From: an uncultured Clostridia bacterium
GTDB lineage: Bacteria > Bacillota > Clostridia > Oscillospirales > Acutalibacteraceae
DNA length: 10,046 nucleotides
Assembly: GCA_947171615.1 (NCBI GenBank)
Contig: CAMVYG010000066.1
Span: 1 to 10,046, forward strand
Direction: 5' to 3'
Below the pieces are notes generated by a model. The model was not told where the DNA came from, made no database searches, and saw only the letters and a program-made list of their open reading frames with translations. Every line of letters starts with the position of its first letter. Position 1 is the first letter of the stretch. Of the stretch, positions 1-6,575 are shown in pieces. Made by a program: the position numbers and the translations under genes.

Positions 1-122
1 TCTCCCTTTGGGGCGCTGATTCCCAGTGGGAATCGTCCAGCGCTGACCGAACCGATAGGTGAGACAGGTGGCACGGCGAAGCCGTGACGGAGAGGGCGTT
101 GGTAAGCAGTAACCGAGATCCT
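1..122. repeat. palindromic intergenic repeat, downstream flank
   Basis: This non-coding stretch contains several perfect short palindromes. An 8-bp stem with a one-base loop spans 18-34 (GATTCCCA/TGGGAATC). It is nested inside a GCGCTG (13-18) / CAGCGC (38-43) pair. A second hairpin at 72-86 is CACGGC-GAA-GCCGTG. Read on the minus strand, the part around 50-100 resembles the 'CTCCGTCACGGCTTCGCCGTGCCACCT' type of intergenic repeat that I associate with gut Clostridia; that link is from memory. The last 13 bases (110-122) are identical to 8747-8759, the left end of a different dispersed repeat. The element probably extends beyond the window start. No gene is visible in 1-226. Confidence 0.55.
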
Positions 123-226
123 CCAAAAAAGACGACACTTGCTTTGTTTTCCGTTCAGGGAAACCAAAGGGGTAAGCGGTAAATCACAAAAATATATGGC
201 CCAGGGAATGTTTTCACTTGTAGCAT

Positions 227-263
227 AAAACAGGCGGCGGTTTCACTCACCGCCGCCTGTTTT
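227..263 (-). terminator. Rho-independent terminator of the fab/acc operon
   Basis: A perfect 14-bp inverted repeat (227-240 with 250-263) has a GC-rich core (CAGGCGGCGG / CCGCCGCCTG) and a 9-base loop. It starts 4 bases after the accA stop codon. On the minus strand the stem is followed by TTTT and then mixed sequence, so the T-tract is short. On the plus strand the tail TTTTATTTTTA is longer, so the hairpin may work in both directions. Its place at the end of the last gene fits the end of the operon transcript. Confidence 0.85.
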
Positions 264-267
264 ATTT

Positions 268-1032
268 TTAAAATTTCCGAAACCGCTCATATCGCTTTTG
301 CAGCAGCTCTTCCGCAGAAAGGCCGCAAAGCTCCGGCAGCGCTTCCAGCAGAGCCGCCTTCAGCTGCTCATAGGTAATTTCCGGCTCTTTATCCTCCGGG
401 ATCACCTTTTCCACCACGCCCAGCTCTTCCATATCCTGGGCGGTGATCCGCAGGCATTCCGCCGCCTCTTTTACCTTTTTGGCGTCCTTCCAGAGAATGC
501 TTGCGCAGCCCTCCGGGGAGATCACGGAATACACAGCGTTTTCCAAGATCCACACCTGATCCGCCAAGGCCAGGGCTAAAGCTCCGCCGCTTCCGCCCTC
601 GCCGATCAAAATTGAGATCACCGGGGTTTTCAGATTTGCCATTTCCATCAGGTTTTCCGCAATGGCCTGACCCTGGCCCCGCTCCTCTGCGCCCATGCCG
701 CAAAAGGCCCCGGAGGTATCTACAAAGCAAATTACCGGCCGGTGAAATTTTTCCGCCTGTTTCATGAGCCGCAAAGCCTTTCGATAGCCCTCCGGGTTGG
801 GAGCACCGAAATTTCTGCGCACCTTATCTTTCATGTCTCCGCCCTTTTCCATGGCGATCACTGTAACAGGCCGGCCCTCCAGAGAGGCAATGCCTCCTAC
901 AATGGCGGGATCATCCGCATACCGGCGGTCCCCGTGCAGCTCAGTAAACTCTTCAAAAATCTGCTCGATATAAGAAAGCCCGGTAGGCCGTCCCTTGGCT
1001 CTTGCCAAAAGCACCTTTTCATAAGCGCTCAC
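268..1032 (-). CDS. accA: acetyl-CoA carboxylase carboxyltransferase subunit alpha
   Basis: The product is the alpha half of the cytoplasmic carboxyltransferase, which with AccD moves the carboxyl group from carboxybiotin on AccB to acetyl-CoA, giving malonyl-CoA. The 254 residues form a crotonase-like domain. The oxyanion/CoA-binding glycine loop GEGGSGGAL lies at about 144-152 and is followed by YSVISPEGCASILWK at 168-182, both hallmarks of AccA. PNPEGYRKALRLM at 78-90 and GAEERGQ at 114-120 are also typical. The protein is shorter than E. coli AccA (319), but its N-terminus (VLLARAKGRPTGLSYIE) matches where many Gram-positive forms begin, so it appears complete. The start is GTG, preceded by a purine-rich AAGGGGG about 9 bases upstream. 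It overlaps the accD stop by 4 bases (GTGA), indicating translational coupling and a 1:1 subunit ratio. It is the last gene before the terminator. Confidence 0.97.
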   Translation of the reverse strand: MSAYEKVLLARAKGRPTGLSYIEQIFEEFTELHGDRRYADDPAIVGGIASLEGRPVTVIAMEKGGDMKDKVRRNFGAPNPEGYRKALRLMKQAEKFHRPVICFVDTSGAFCGMGAEERGQGQAIAENLMEMANLKTPVISILIGEGGSGGALALALADQVWILENAVYSVISPEGCASILWKDAKKVKEAAECLRITAQDMEELGVVEKVIPEDKEPEITYEQLKAALLEALPELCGLSAEELLQKRYERFRKF

Positions 1033-1883
1033 TTTCCCGCGCCCCCTTTCTGATGCAGCCGCAATAGCCTTGCGATCATTTCTTTCTGCTGGGCCCGCGG
1101 CACGATCAGATCCACAAACCCGTGCTCCAGCAGAAATTCCGCCTTCTGGAAGCCCTGGGGCAGCTTTTTGCGAATGGTCTGCTCGATCACTCTGGCCCCT
1201 GCAAAGCCCACTGTGGCTCCCGGCTCCGCCATGATGATATCTCCCTCCATGGCAAAGCTGGCAGTGACTCCCCCGAGGGTGGGATCTGTCAGTACCGTGA
1301 GATAAAAATTTCCTTCTTCGCTGTGGCGTTTTACCGCCGCGCTGGTTTTCGCCATCTGCATGAGAGAAAGAATCCCCTCCTGCATTCTGGCCCCGCCGGA
1401 AACGGTATAGCCCACCACAGGCAGGCTTTCCGCCGTGGCGTATTCAAAAAGCCGTGTGATCTTTTCCCCCACCACGGTACCCATGCTGCCCATCATGAAA
1501 TTGGGATCCATGAAAAATAAAGCGCAAGGCTCTCCCTCTATTTTCGCCGTGCCGCACACTACTCCCTCACGTTCCCGGGAAGCAAGCTTCGCGTTTCTAA
1601 GCTTCTGATCATAACCGGGAAAACCCAGAATATCCTTGCTTTTCAGCTCCTCGTACAGTTCCTGAAAGGTTTCCTCATCGGCAAGATACGTAATGCGCTC
1701 TCTGGGGCCTACCCGAAAATGATAGCCGCAGGCGGTGCATACATTCATGTTTTCCTGCTGCTCGGAAAGGGGCAGCAGCACACCGCAGTGCGGGCAGGCG
1801 TTGCGGATCCCGCTGTTCTCTGCCTCAGTTCCCCCTTTTTCCAGCTCATTCTGGGGGGAACGGAAAAGTCCCATCAAATTCAT
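1029..1883 (-). CDS. accD: acetyl-CoA carboxylase carboxyltransferase subunit beta
   Basis: This is the beta subunit of the carboxyltransferase and partner of AccA. The 284-residue protein has an N-terminal zinc ribbon with Cys30, Cys33, Cys49 and Cys52; the C-x2-C-x15-C-x2-C spacing is the same as in E. coli AccD. A crotonase-fold carboxyltransferase domain follows, with SGGARMQEG at 162-170 and LTDPTLGGVTASFAM at 198-212, which bind biotin and CoA in this family. The ATG start is preceded by AAAGGAG about 11 bases upstream. A second ATG at codon 4 is possible and would change little. The gene begins 30 bases after accC and overlaps accA by 4 bases. Length and motifs are normal. Confidence 0.97.
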   Translation of the reverse strand: MNLMGLFRSPQNELEKGGTEAENSGIRNACPHCGVLLPLSEQQENMNVCTACGYHFRVGPRERITYLADEETFQELYEELKSKDILGFPGYDQKLRNAKLASREREGVVCGTAKIEGEPCALFFMDPNFMMGSMGTVVGEKITRLFEYATAESLPVVGYTVSGGARMQEGILSLMQMAKTSAAVKRHSEEGNFYLTVLTDPTLGGVTASFAMEGDIIMAEPGATVGFAGARVIEQTIRKKLPQGFQKAEFLLEHGFVDLIVPRAQQKEMIARLLRLHQKGGAGK

Positions 1884-1913
1884 AAGCGCCAGTGCTCCTT
1901 TCTCTCCGGATCA

Positions 1914-3233
1914 TCATTCCGTCGGTTTAAAATTACGCATAAAATCTGTATAGTAATCGCCTTTGCGGAACCGTTCGTCCCGCACGATGCCGATTTGATC
2001 TTCAATATTATTTTTGGGGCCGTCCACAAGCAGTTCACACAGGGCGGCCTGCATTTTGCGGATGGCTTCCTCCCGGGTGGAAGAATAAACGATCATTTTC
2101 CCCAGCATGGAGTCGTAATAGGGAGGGATCTCATATCCCTGGTACAAAAAGGTGTCAAACCGCACCCATGGCCCGCCGGGAATATGCAGAAATTCCACTC
2201 TTCCGGCACCCAGGGCATTGACCCTGCATTCGATGGCGGCGCCCCGCACGTGAATATCCTCCTGCGAGAAATCCAGCGGCACACCTGCCGCAATACGGAT
2301 CTGCCATTTTACGATATCTATACCTGTGACCAGCTCGGAAACAGGATGCTCCACCTGCAGGCGGGTATTCATTTCCATAAAATAGAAATTTTTCTCCCGA
2401 TCCAGCAGGAATTCCACCGTTCCGGCATTGACATAGCCCGCGGCCTTTGCGGCCTTTGCGGCTGTTTCCATCAGCTTTGCCCGAAGCTCTTTGGAAACCC
2501 CCGGAGAGGGCGCTTCCTCAATGAGCTTTTGGTTATTCCGCTGAATGGAGCATTCCCGCTCTCCCAGGCAGACAACATTTCCTTCTTCGTCCGCTAAAAG
2601 CTGCACTTCAATATGCTTTACCGGATCCAGATATTTTTCCAGATAAACTCTGCCGTCCCCGAAGGCCTTTTCCGCTTCACCGGAAGCGGTGAGAAAGGCG
2701 CGTTCCATCTCTTCCGGGGTATTGACCAAACGGATACCTTTTCCGCCGCCGCCGGCACTGGCCTTGATCAGCACCGGATAGCCAATACGCTCCGCCTTTT
2801 CCTTTGCTTCCTTCCAGTCCTGCAATAAATCGGTACCCGGCGTTACGGGAACACCGTTTTCCCGCATCAGCCGCCTGGCGTGATCCTTATCCCCCATTTG
2901 GGAGATCACCTCCGCCGAGGGGCCGATAAATACCAAGCCGTACTGTTTACACTGCCGGGCAAGCTCCGGGTTTTCCGCTAAAAATCCATAGCCGGGATGA
3001 ATGGCCTGAGCCCCCGTGGCCAGCGCCGCGCTGATAATCCGCCGGATATCCAGATAGCTTTCCTCCGCTTTCGCGCCGCCAATACACACTGCCTGATCCG
3101 CCATGGCGGCATGAAGAGAATCCTGATCCGCCTCGGAATACACCGCAACGGTGGAAATTCCCATTTCCTTACAGGCCCGGATCACGCGAATTGCGATTTC
3201 GCCCCGGTTGGCAATAAGAATTTTAGTGAACAA
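1914..3233 (-). CDS. accC: biotin carboxylase subunit of acetyl-CoA carboxylase
   Basis: This ATP-grasp enzyme carboxylates the biotin on AccB using ATP and bicarbonate. The N-terminal domain starts with ILIANRGEIAIR (5-16) and includes HPGYGFLAEN (79-88). The ATP-grasp part has Lys116, Lys157 and the glycine loop SAGGGGKG (159-166). HIEVQ (207-211), Glu274, Glu287, EMNTR with Arg291, VEHPV and Arg337 correspond to catalytic or metal-binding residues of E. coli AccC. The start is TTG: an in-frame TGA lies three codons upstream and no ATG is available, while the product begins exactly at the family's usual N-terminus. AAGGG is about 9 bases before it. After Arg337-Val-Asn-Ala the expected EDP...F.PSPG loop is missing and replaced by Leu-Gly-Ala, about 7 residues shorter than E. 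coli, with the frame kept. All other regions look intact, so activity is likely but not certain. Confidence 0.95.
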   Translation of the reverse strand: MFTKILIANRGEIAIRVIRACKEMGISTVAVYSEADQDSLHAAMADQAVCIGGAKAEESYLDIRRIISAALATGAQAIHPGYGFLAENPELARQCKQYGLVFIGPSAEVISQMGDKDHARRLMRENGVPVTPGTDLLQDWKEAKEKAERIGYPVLIKASAGGGGKGIRLVNTPEEMERAFLTASGEAEKAFGDGRVYLEKYLDPVKHIEVQLLADEEGNVVCLGERECSIQRNNQKLIEEAPSPGVSKELRAKLMETAAKAAKAAGYVNAGTVEFLLDREKNFYFMEMNTRLQVEHPVSELVTGIDIVKWQIRIAAGVPLDFSQEDIHVRGAAIECRVNALGAGRVEFLHIPGGPWVRFDTFLYQGYEIPPYYDSMLGKMIVYSSTREEAIRKMQAALCELLVDGPKNNIEDQIGIVRDERFRKGDYYTDFMRNFKPTE

Positions 3234-3252
3234 TCCGATTCACCCTTTCGGA
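3234..3252 (-). promoter_or_regulatory. small hairpin holding the accC ribosome binding site in its loop
   Basis: On the minus strand a 5-bp inverted repeat, TCCGA and TCGGA, flanks a 9-base loop containing AAGGG, the only Shine-Dalgarno-like sequence before the TTG start of accC. The stem touches the start codon. The stem is short, so this could be chance. If real, it would adjust accC translation. Confidence 0.3.
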
Positions 3253-3315
3253 AAACCCACGGCTTCAAAAACCGCAGAGCTTTGATGGCATTTCTAGGTT
3301 AATAATCACTGCTTA

Positions 3316-3353
3316 CTGCCATTCTGAGAAACACAGTGACAAAGAATTTCGGT
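3316..3353 (-). repeat. dispersed intergenic repeat, copy 1 (minus orientation)
   Basis: Read on the minus strand, this begins ACCGAAATTCTTTGTC and ends CTCAGAATGGCAG. It shares the end pattern (C)CGA-A/G-ATTCTTC ... CTCAG-A/G-ATGACAG with copies at 3404-3461, 8749-8800 and 8849-8886. It is the most divergent copy and has no clear inner hairpin. It lies in the 267-base gap between accC and fabZ, facing copy 2. Confidence 0.5.
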
Positions 3354-3403
3354 GAGCAGCAACTGGCAGATGAAAAGGGCTTAGTACTCGCTGGTATGCT
3401 AAA

Positions 3404-3461
3404 ACCGAGACTCTTCAGCACTTCATAAAAACTCGCAGAATCTTCTTCTCAGAGATGACAG
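3404..3461 (+). repeat. dispersed intergenic repeat, copy 2 (plus orientation)
   Basis: The copy starts ACCGAGACTCTTCAGCA and ends CTCAGAGATGACAG, matching the ends of the copy at 8749-8800. The middle is longer and unrelated. It is oriented opposite to copy 1, about 50 bases away, and is followed 18 bases later by a 7-base repeat array at 3480. Confidence 0.5.
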
Positions 3462-3479
3462 AAATCACAGCGCCCTTCT

Positions 3480-3514
3480 CTAACAACTAACATCTAATAA
3501 CTAATTACTAACAT
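3480..3514. repeat. 7-base tandem array (CTAANNN x5) at the end of fabZ
   Basis: Five exact-phase heptads are CTAACAA, CTAACAT, CTAATAA, CTAATTA and CTAACAT; a degenerate sixth, CCACCAA, follows. On the coding strand each unit reads NNNTTAG. The fabZ stop codon (TAG, 3501-3503) is the first three bases of the fourth unit, and the last residues of FabZ (Val-Ser-Asn) are encoded by the array. Confidence 0.8.
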
Positions 3515-3920
3515 CCACCAACGCAAAAGAAAACTCCGCGCTGACACAAACCTTGCCGTTTACCCTTCCCGTGCCCTTGGCAAAATAGAAGGCTCCTCTC
3601 TGCCGCAGCAGCTCACACTCTGTTTCCAGGGTATCTCCCGGCTTTACCTGCCCCCGGAACTTTACCTTGTCAAGTCCGGTAAACATGGGGGTTTTTCCCT
3701 GGGCTTCTTCCAAAAGCAGAACACAGGCTGACTGCGCCATCATTTCACACTGGATCACGCCGGGCACTACCGGATTTCCGGGAAAATGACCCTGTAAAAA
3801 ATATTCGTCTCCCCGAATATGGCATTTCCCGTGGGCCTTTCCATCGATCAGCTCCACCTCGTCTACCAGCAGCATGGGCTCCCGGTGAGGCAGAATTTTC
3901 TTGATTTCTTCCTTGTTCAT
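3501..3920 (-). CDS. fabZ: 3-hydroxyacyl-[ACP] dehydratase FabZ
   Basis: FabZ removes water from 3-hydroxyacyl-ACP to give trans-2-enoyl-ACP in each elongation cycle. The 139-residue hot-dog-fold protein has PHREPMLLVDEV at 11-22 and GHFPGNPVVPGVIQCEMMAQ at 44-63. The catalytic pair is His45 and Glu59, 14 residues apart as in E. coli FabZ (His54/Glu68). The length is normal, and it is FabZ-like rather than FabA-like. The ATG start has GGAG 8 bases upstream and lies 21 bases after accB, so both are likely read from one transcript. The C-terminal tail DVSN and the stop codon run into a 7-base repeat array, so the array has probably replaced or trimmed the original end. This should not affect the catalytic core. 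Confidence 0.97.
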   Translation of the reverse strand: MNKEEIKKILPHREPMLLVDEVELIDGKAHGKCHIRGDEYFLQGHFPGNPVVPGVIQCEMMAQSACVLLLEEAQGKTPMFTGLDKVKFRGQVKPGDTLETECELLRQRGAFYFAKGTGRVNGKVCVSAEFSFALVDVSN

Positions 3921-3941
3921 AGTAATCTCTCCACTCTGATT

Positions 3942-4385
3942 TTACACAATGCGGAACAAGGGCTGGTTGTATTCCACCACCTGGCCGTTTGCCGCGCAGA
4001 TCTCCGCTATGGTGCCGTCTGCTTCGGCGGGGATCTCATTCATCAGCTTCATTGCCTCGATGATACAAAGGGTATCCCCCTTCTTCACCGTGTCTCCCAC
4101 CTCTACAAAGGGTTTGCTGTCCGGAGATGCCGCCGCGTAAAACACCCCCACCGTGGGAGAAACCACTACCGTTCCCTCTTTCTGTGGGGCGCTTAACTCA
4201 GCGCCTGCCGGAGTAAAAGGAGAAGAAGCCTTCTGCGCCGTACCGGGCAAAGAAGCAGACTGCGCGGCAGCAATTTCCTGCTTCCGCTCCAGCTTTATGG
4301 AGGCTCCCTCCTCCTGTAGTTCCAGAGAGGTCAGATCATTTTCCTTCATGATACGGGCCAGCTCTTTAATATTTTTTATATCCAT
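3942..4385 (-). CDS. accB: biotin carboxyl carrier protein of acetyl-CoA carboxylase
   Basis: AccB carries the biotin that shuttles carboxyl groups between AccC and AccA/AccD. Of its 147 residues, about 1-35 form the N-terminal helical segment and about 40-68 an Ala/Pro/Ser-rich flexible linker. About 72-147 form the biotinyl domain. Biotin attaches to Lys113 within EAMKLMNEI (110-118). SPTVGVFYAAASPDS (76-90) matches the 'thumb' typical of acetyl-CoA carboxylase carriers, which sets it apart from carriers of other biotin enzymes. The ATG start is preceded by AAGGAG with 9-base spacing. The gene lies 45 bases after fabF and 21 bases before fabZ. Length and domain order are normal. Confidence 0.97.
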   Translation of the reverse strand: MDIKNIKELARIMKENDLTSLELQEEGASIKLERKQEIAAAQSASLPGTAQKASSPFTPAGAELSAPQKEGTVVVSPTVGVFYAAASPDSKPFVEVGDTVKKGDTLCIIEAMKLMNEIPAEADGTIAEICAANGQVVEYNQPLFRIV

Positions 4386-4430
4386 AAGGTAAAACTCCTT
4401 TTTATAAGGATTTTCAAAAATACCGTAGTC

Positions 4431-5666
4431 TTACTCCGCCTTTTTGAAAGCCAGATACGCATTGTGACCGCCAAAGCCCAGGGAAGCGGAAAGGGCCAGG
4501 TCTACCGGAGCCTTTCTGGCTGTGTTCGGCACATAGTCCAAATCACAGGCGGGGTCCGGCTCTTTGTAGCCGATGGTGGGAGGAACCAGATTTTCCTTCA
4601 CCGCCAGAGCACAGGCAATGGCCTCCACAGCTCCGGCGGCGCCCAGCATATGGCCTGTCATGGATTTGGTGGAGCTTACCATGCACTTGCGGGCAGCTTC
4701 TTCCCCCAGACCCTTTTTGATAGCCAGAGTCTCGCTGGAATCATTCAGGGGGGTACTGGTACCGTGAGCGTTTACATAGATCCTTGCGGGATCGGCACAA
4801 CCGCCAGCCTCGTCATAAGCCATTTTCAAGGCCGCCGCACCGCCGATAGCCTCCGGATGGGGGGCGGTGATATGATGGGCGTCACAGGTAACGCCATAGC
4901 CGCACAGCTCCGCATAAATATTTGCGCCTCTGGCTTTTGCGTGCTCATATTCCTCCAGCATCAGGGCCCCGGCTCCTTCGCCCATGACAAAGCCGTTCCG
5001 CCTGCCGTCAAAGGGAACACAGGCAGCGGCAGGGTCCTCTGTAGTGGAAAGGGCCTTCATATTGGAAAAGCCCGCCACTCCTACCGGCAGGATCGCGGCC
5101 TCCGCGCCTCCTGCCAGCACAGCGTCCAGATAGCCGTGCTTAATAGCCCGGTACGCCTCGCCAATGGCATTGTTTCCGGTGGCGCAGGCAGTGACTACCG
5201 GCAGCGCCTCCCCCTGGAAATTATGCTTAATGGCGATCAGGCCTGCCGCCATATTGACGATCAGCGCGGGAATAAAAAACGGGGAGACCCGGTGAGGCCC
5301 CTTCTCCAACAATGCCTGATGCTGCTCGGAAAAGGTACTGATGCCGCCGATGCCGGAGCCAAAATAGGTGCCGATCCTCTCCGGAGGCAGCGTACCTTTC
5401 ACACCGCTTTCCTCCACTGCCTGCCCGGCGGCCGCCAGAGCATACTGGCAGAAAAGATCGTACTTTCGCACATCTCCCTTTTCCATGTATTGCAGAGGGT
5501 CAAACTCCCTGACCTCCGCCGCCACTTTCACCTTGTAATCCGAAGTATCAAACCTGGTAATGGGGCCAATGCCGCAGCGCCCTGCTTTCAAGCTTTCCCA
5601 AAATTCGGGAACACTGTTCCCAATGGGCGTGATCGCTCCCATTCCCGTAATTACAACACGTCTCAC
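4431..5666 (-). CDS. fabF: beta-ketoacyl-ACP synthase II
   Basis: FabF condenses malonyl-ACP with a growing acyl-ACP. The chosen start gives 411 residues with the Cys-His-His triad: Cys161 in VTACATGNNA, His301 in NAHGTSTPLND and His339 in STKSMTGHMLGAAG, plus Lys334. The spacing matches E. coli FabF. I place the start at the GTG at 5664-5666 (product MRRVVITGMGAITPIGN), because AAGGAG at 5675-5680 stands 8 bases before it. The in-frame GTG three codons earlier overlaps that binding site and is unlikely. The N-terminus then fits the usual MRRVVVTG pattern. The junction with fabG upstream is about 143 bases of 7-base repeats, while accB follows after 45 bases. It is the only elongating ketosynthase seen here, as no fabB is present. 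Confidence 0.96.
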   Translation of the reverse strand: MRRVVITGMGAITPIGNSVPEFWESLKAGRCGIGPITRFDTSDYKVKVAAEVREFDPLQYMEKGDVRKYDLFCQYALAAAGQAVEESGVKGTLPPERIGTYFGSGIGGISTFSEQHQALLEKGPHRVSPFFIPALIVNMAAGLIAIKHNFQGEALPVVTACATGNNAIGEAYRAIKHGYLDAVLAGGAEAAILPVGVAGFSNMKALSTTEDPAAACVPFDGRRNGFVMGEGAGALMLEEYEHAKARGANIYAELCGYGVTCDAHHITAPHPEAIGGAAALKMAYDEAGGCADPARIYVNAHGTSTPLNDSSETLAIKKGLGEEAARKCMVSSTKSMTGHMLGAAGAVEAIACALAVKENLVPPTIGYKEPDPACDLDYVPNTARKAPVDLALSASLGFGGHNAYLAFKKAE

Positions 5667-5674
5667 GCGGGTCA

Positions 5675-5680
5675 CTCCTT
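5675..5680 (-). promoter_or_regulatory. fabF: ribosome binding site that sets the fabF start
   Basis: AAGGAG on the minus strand is 8 bases from the GTG at 5664-5666. It overlaps the alternative upstream GTG (5673-5675), which rules that one out as the main start. Confidence 0.75.
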
Positions 5681-5688
5681 CCGAATCC

Positions 5689-5723
5689 TAGTTGTTAGTC
5701 GTTAGTGATTAGCCGTTAGAACT
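5689..5723. repeat. 7-base tandem array (TAGNNNT x5), inverted relative to its neighbour
   Basis: On the plus strand the units are TAGTTGT, TAGTCGT, TAGTGAT, TAGCCGT and TAGAACT. This is the CTAANNN heptad in the opposite orientation to the arrays at 3480, 5733 and 8715. It ends 8 bases before the fabF ribosome binding site. GTTGTTAG (5691-5698) is the exact reverse complement of CTAACAAC (5782-5789) in the next array, so the two arrays could pair. Confidence 0.75.
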
Positions 5724-5732
5724 TACCCCTCT

Positions 5733-5816
5733 CTAATATCCAACCACTCACAATTAACCACTAATCAGCCCTTGATCCTATCTAACAACCAACTACTCAC
5801 AGCTAACTACTAAATC
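5733..5816. repeat. 7-base tandem array (12 units, CTAANNN-like) at the end of fabG
   Basis: Twelve in-phase heptads run through this stretch. The clear ones are CTAATAT, CCAACCA, CTCACAA, TTAACCA, CTAATCA, CTAACAA, CCAACTA, CTCACAG, CTAACTA and CTAAATC; two (5768-5781) are degenerate but keep the phase. The fabG stop codon (TAG, 5810-5812) is the first three bases of the last unit. Together with the inverted array at 5689-5723 it fills almost the whole fabF/fabG gap. Confidence 0.8.
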
Positions 5817-6547
5817 GCAAGTCCACCGTCCACCCGGATGGTTTCTCCGGTGATATAGTCAGATTCCGGGGAAGCCAGGAACAGCGCCACATTGGCAACA
5901 TCCTCCGGCGTTCCCATCTTTCTCATGGGAACCTGCTGCAGCAGGGGATTATCCTCTTTGATATCCTTCGTCATATCCGTGGCGATAAAGCCGGGGGCAA
6001 TACAGTTGCAGCAAACGCCCCGGCTGCCCAGCTCCTTGGCGATGGATTTGGACATGCCGATCAGCCCCGCTTTGGAAGCGGCATAGTTCACCTGGCCCAC
6101 ATTGCCCACCAAGCCCGCGATGGAGCTGATATTGATGATTTTTCCCGCCTTTTTCCGCATAAAGTCACGGTAGCAGGCCCGGGTCATATGGAATGCGCCC
6201 TTTAGGTTGATATCCAGCACCAGATCGTAATCCTGATCCTTCATGCCCACCATCAATCCGTCCCGGGTAACGCCGGCGTTATTGACCAGAATATCCACCT
6301 TGCCCAGGTCGGCCTTTACCATTTCCACAGTGGCTTCCACCGCCTGTTCGTCCCGCACATCGCAGACATAGGATTTTACCCGGCGGCCCATGGCCTCGAT
6401 CTCCCGGCAGGTTTCCAAGGCAGGCTCCTCAGGCCCTACATAGACTACCGCGATATCGGCTCCGTTTTCCGCCAGCTTCAGGGCAATGGCCTTGCCCAAG
6501 CCCTGAGAGCCGCCTGTGATCAGCGCAATTTTCCCTTCCAGCTTCAT
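5810..6547 (-). CDS. fabG: 3-oxoacyl-[ACP] reductase FabG
   Basis: FabG reduces 3-oxoacyl-ACP to 3-hydroxyacyl-ACP with NADPH. It is a 245-residue short-chain dehydrogenase/reductase. The dinucleotide-binding motif TGGSQGLGKA is at 11-20, NNAG at 89-92 and the catalytic Asn114 in DINLKGAF. The Ser142-Tyr155-Lys159 triad keeps the 13 + 4 spacing of E. coli FabG. GFIATDM in the C-terminal part and the ending DYITGETIRVDGGLAI are typical of FabG rather than other family members. The ATG start has AAAGGAAG 8 bases upstream and lies 28 bases after fabD. The stop codon is inside a 7-base repeat array, but the protein end is the normal family end, so the array starts right at the gene border. Confidence 0.97.
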   Translation of the reverse strand: MKLEGKIALITGGSQGLGKAIALKLAENGADIAVVYVGPEEPALETCREIEAMGRRVKSYVCDVRDEQAVEATVEMVKADLGKVDILVNNAGVTRDGLMVGMKDQDYDLVLDINLKGAFHMTRACYRDFMRKKAGKIINISSIAGLVGNVGQVNYAASKAGLIGMSKSIAKELGSRGVCCNCIAPGFIATDMTKDIKEDNPLLQQVPMRKMGTPEDVANVALFLASPESDYITGETIRVDGGLAI

Positions 6548-6575
6548 ATTCGTATCTTCCTTTCGGTTTACCGCC

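Noticed and set aside
4464..5705. Long plus-strand open frames opposite fabF, fabK and other genes
   Set aside because: They are antisense shadows of well-identified genes, without ribosome binding sites or recognisable motifs.
5689..5816. CRISPR array
   Set aside because: The repeat unit is 7 bases with no spacers; it is a short tandem repeat.
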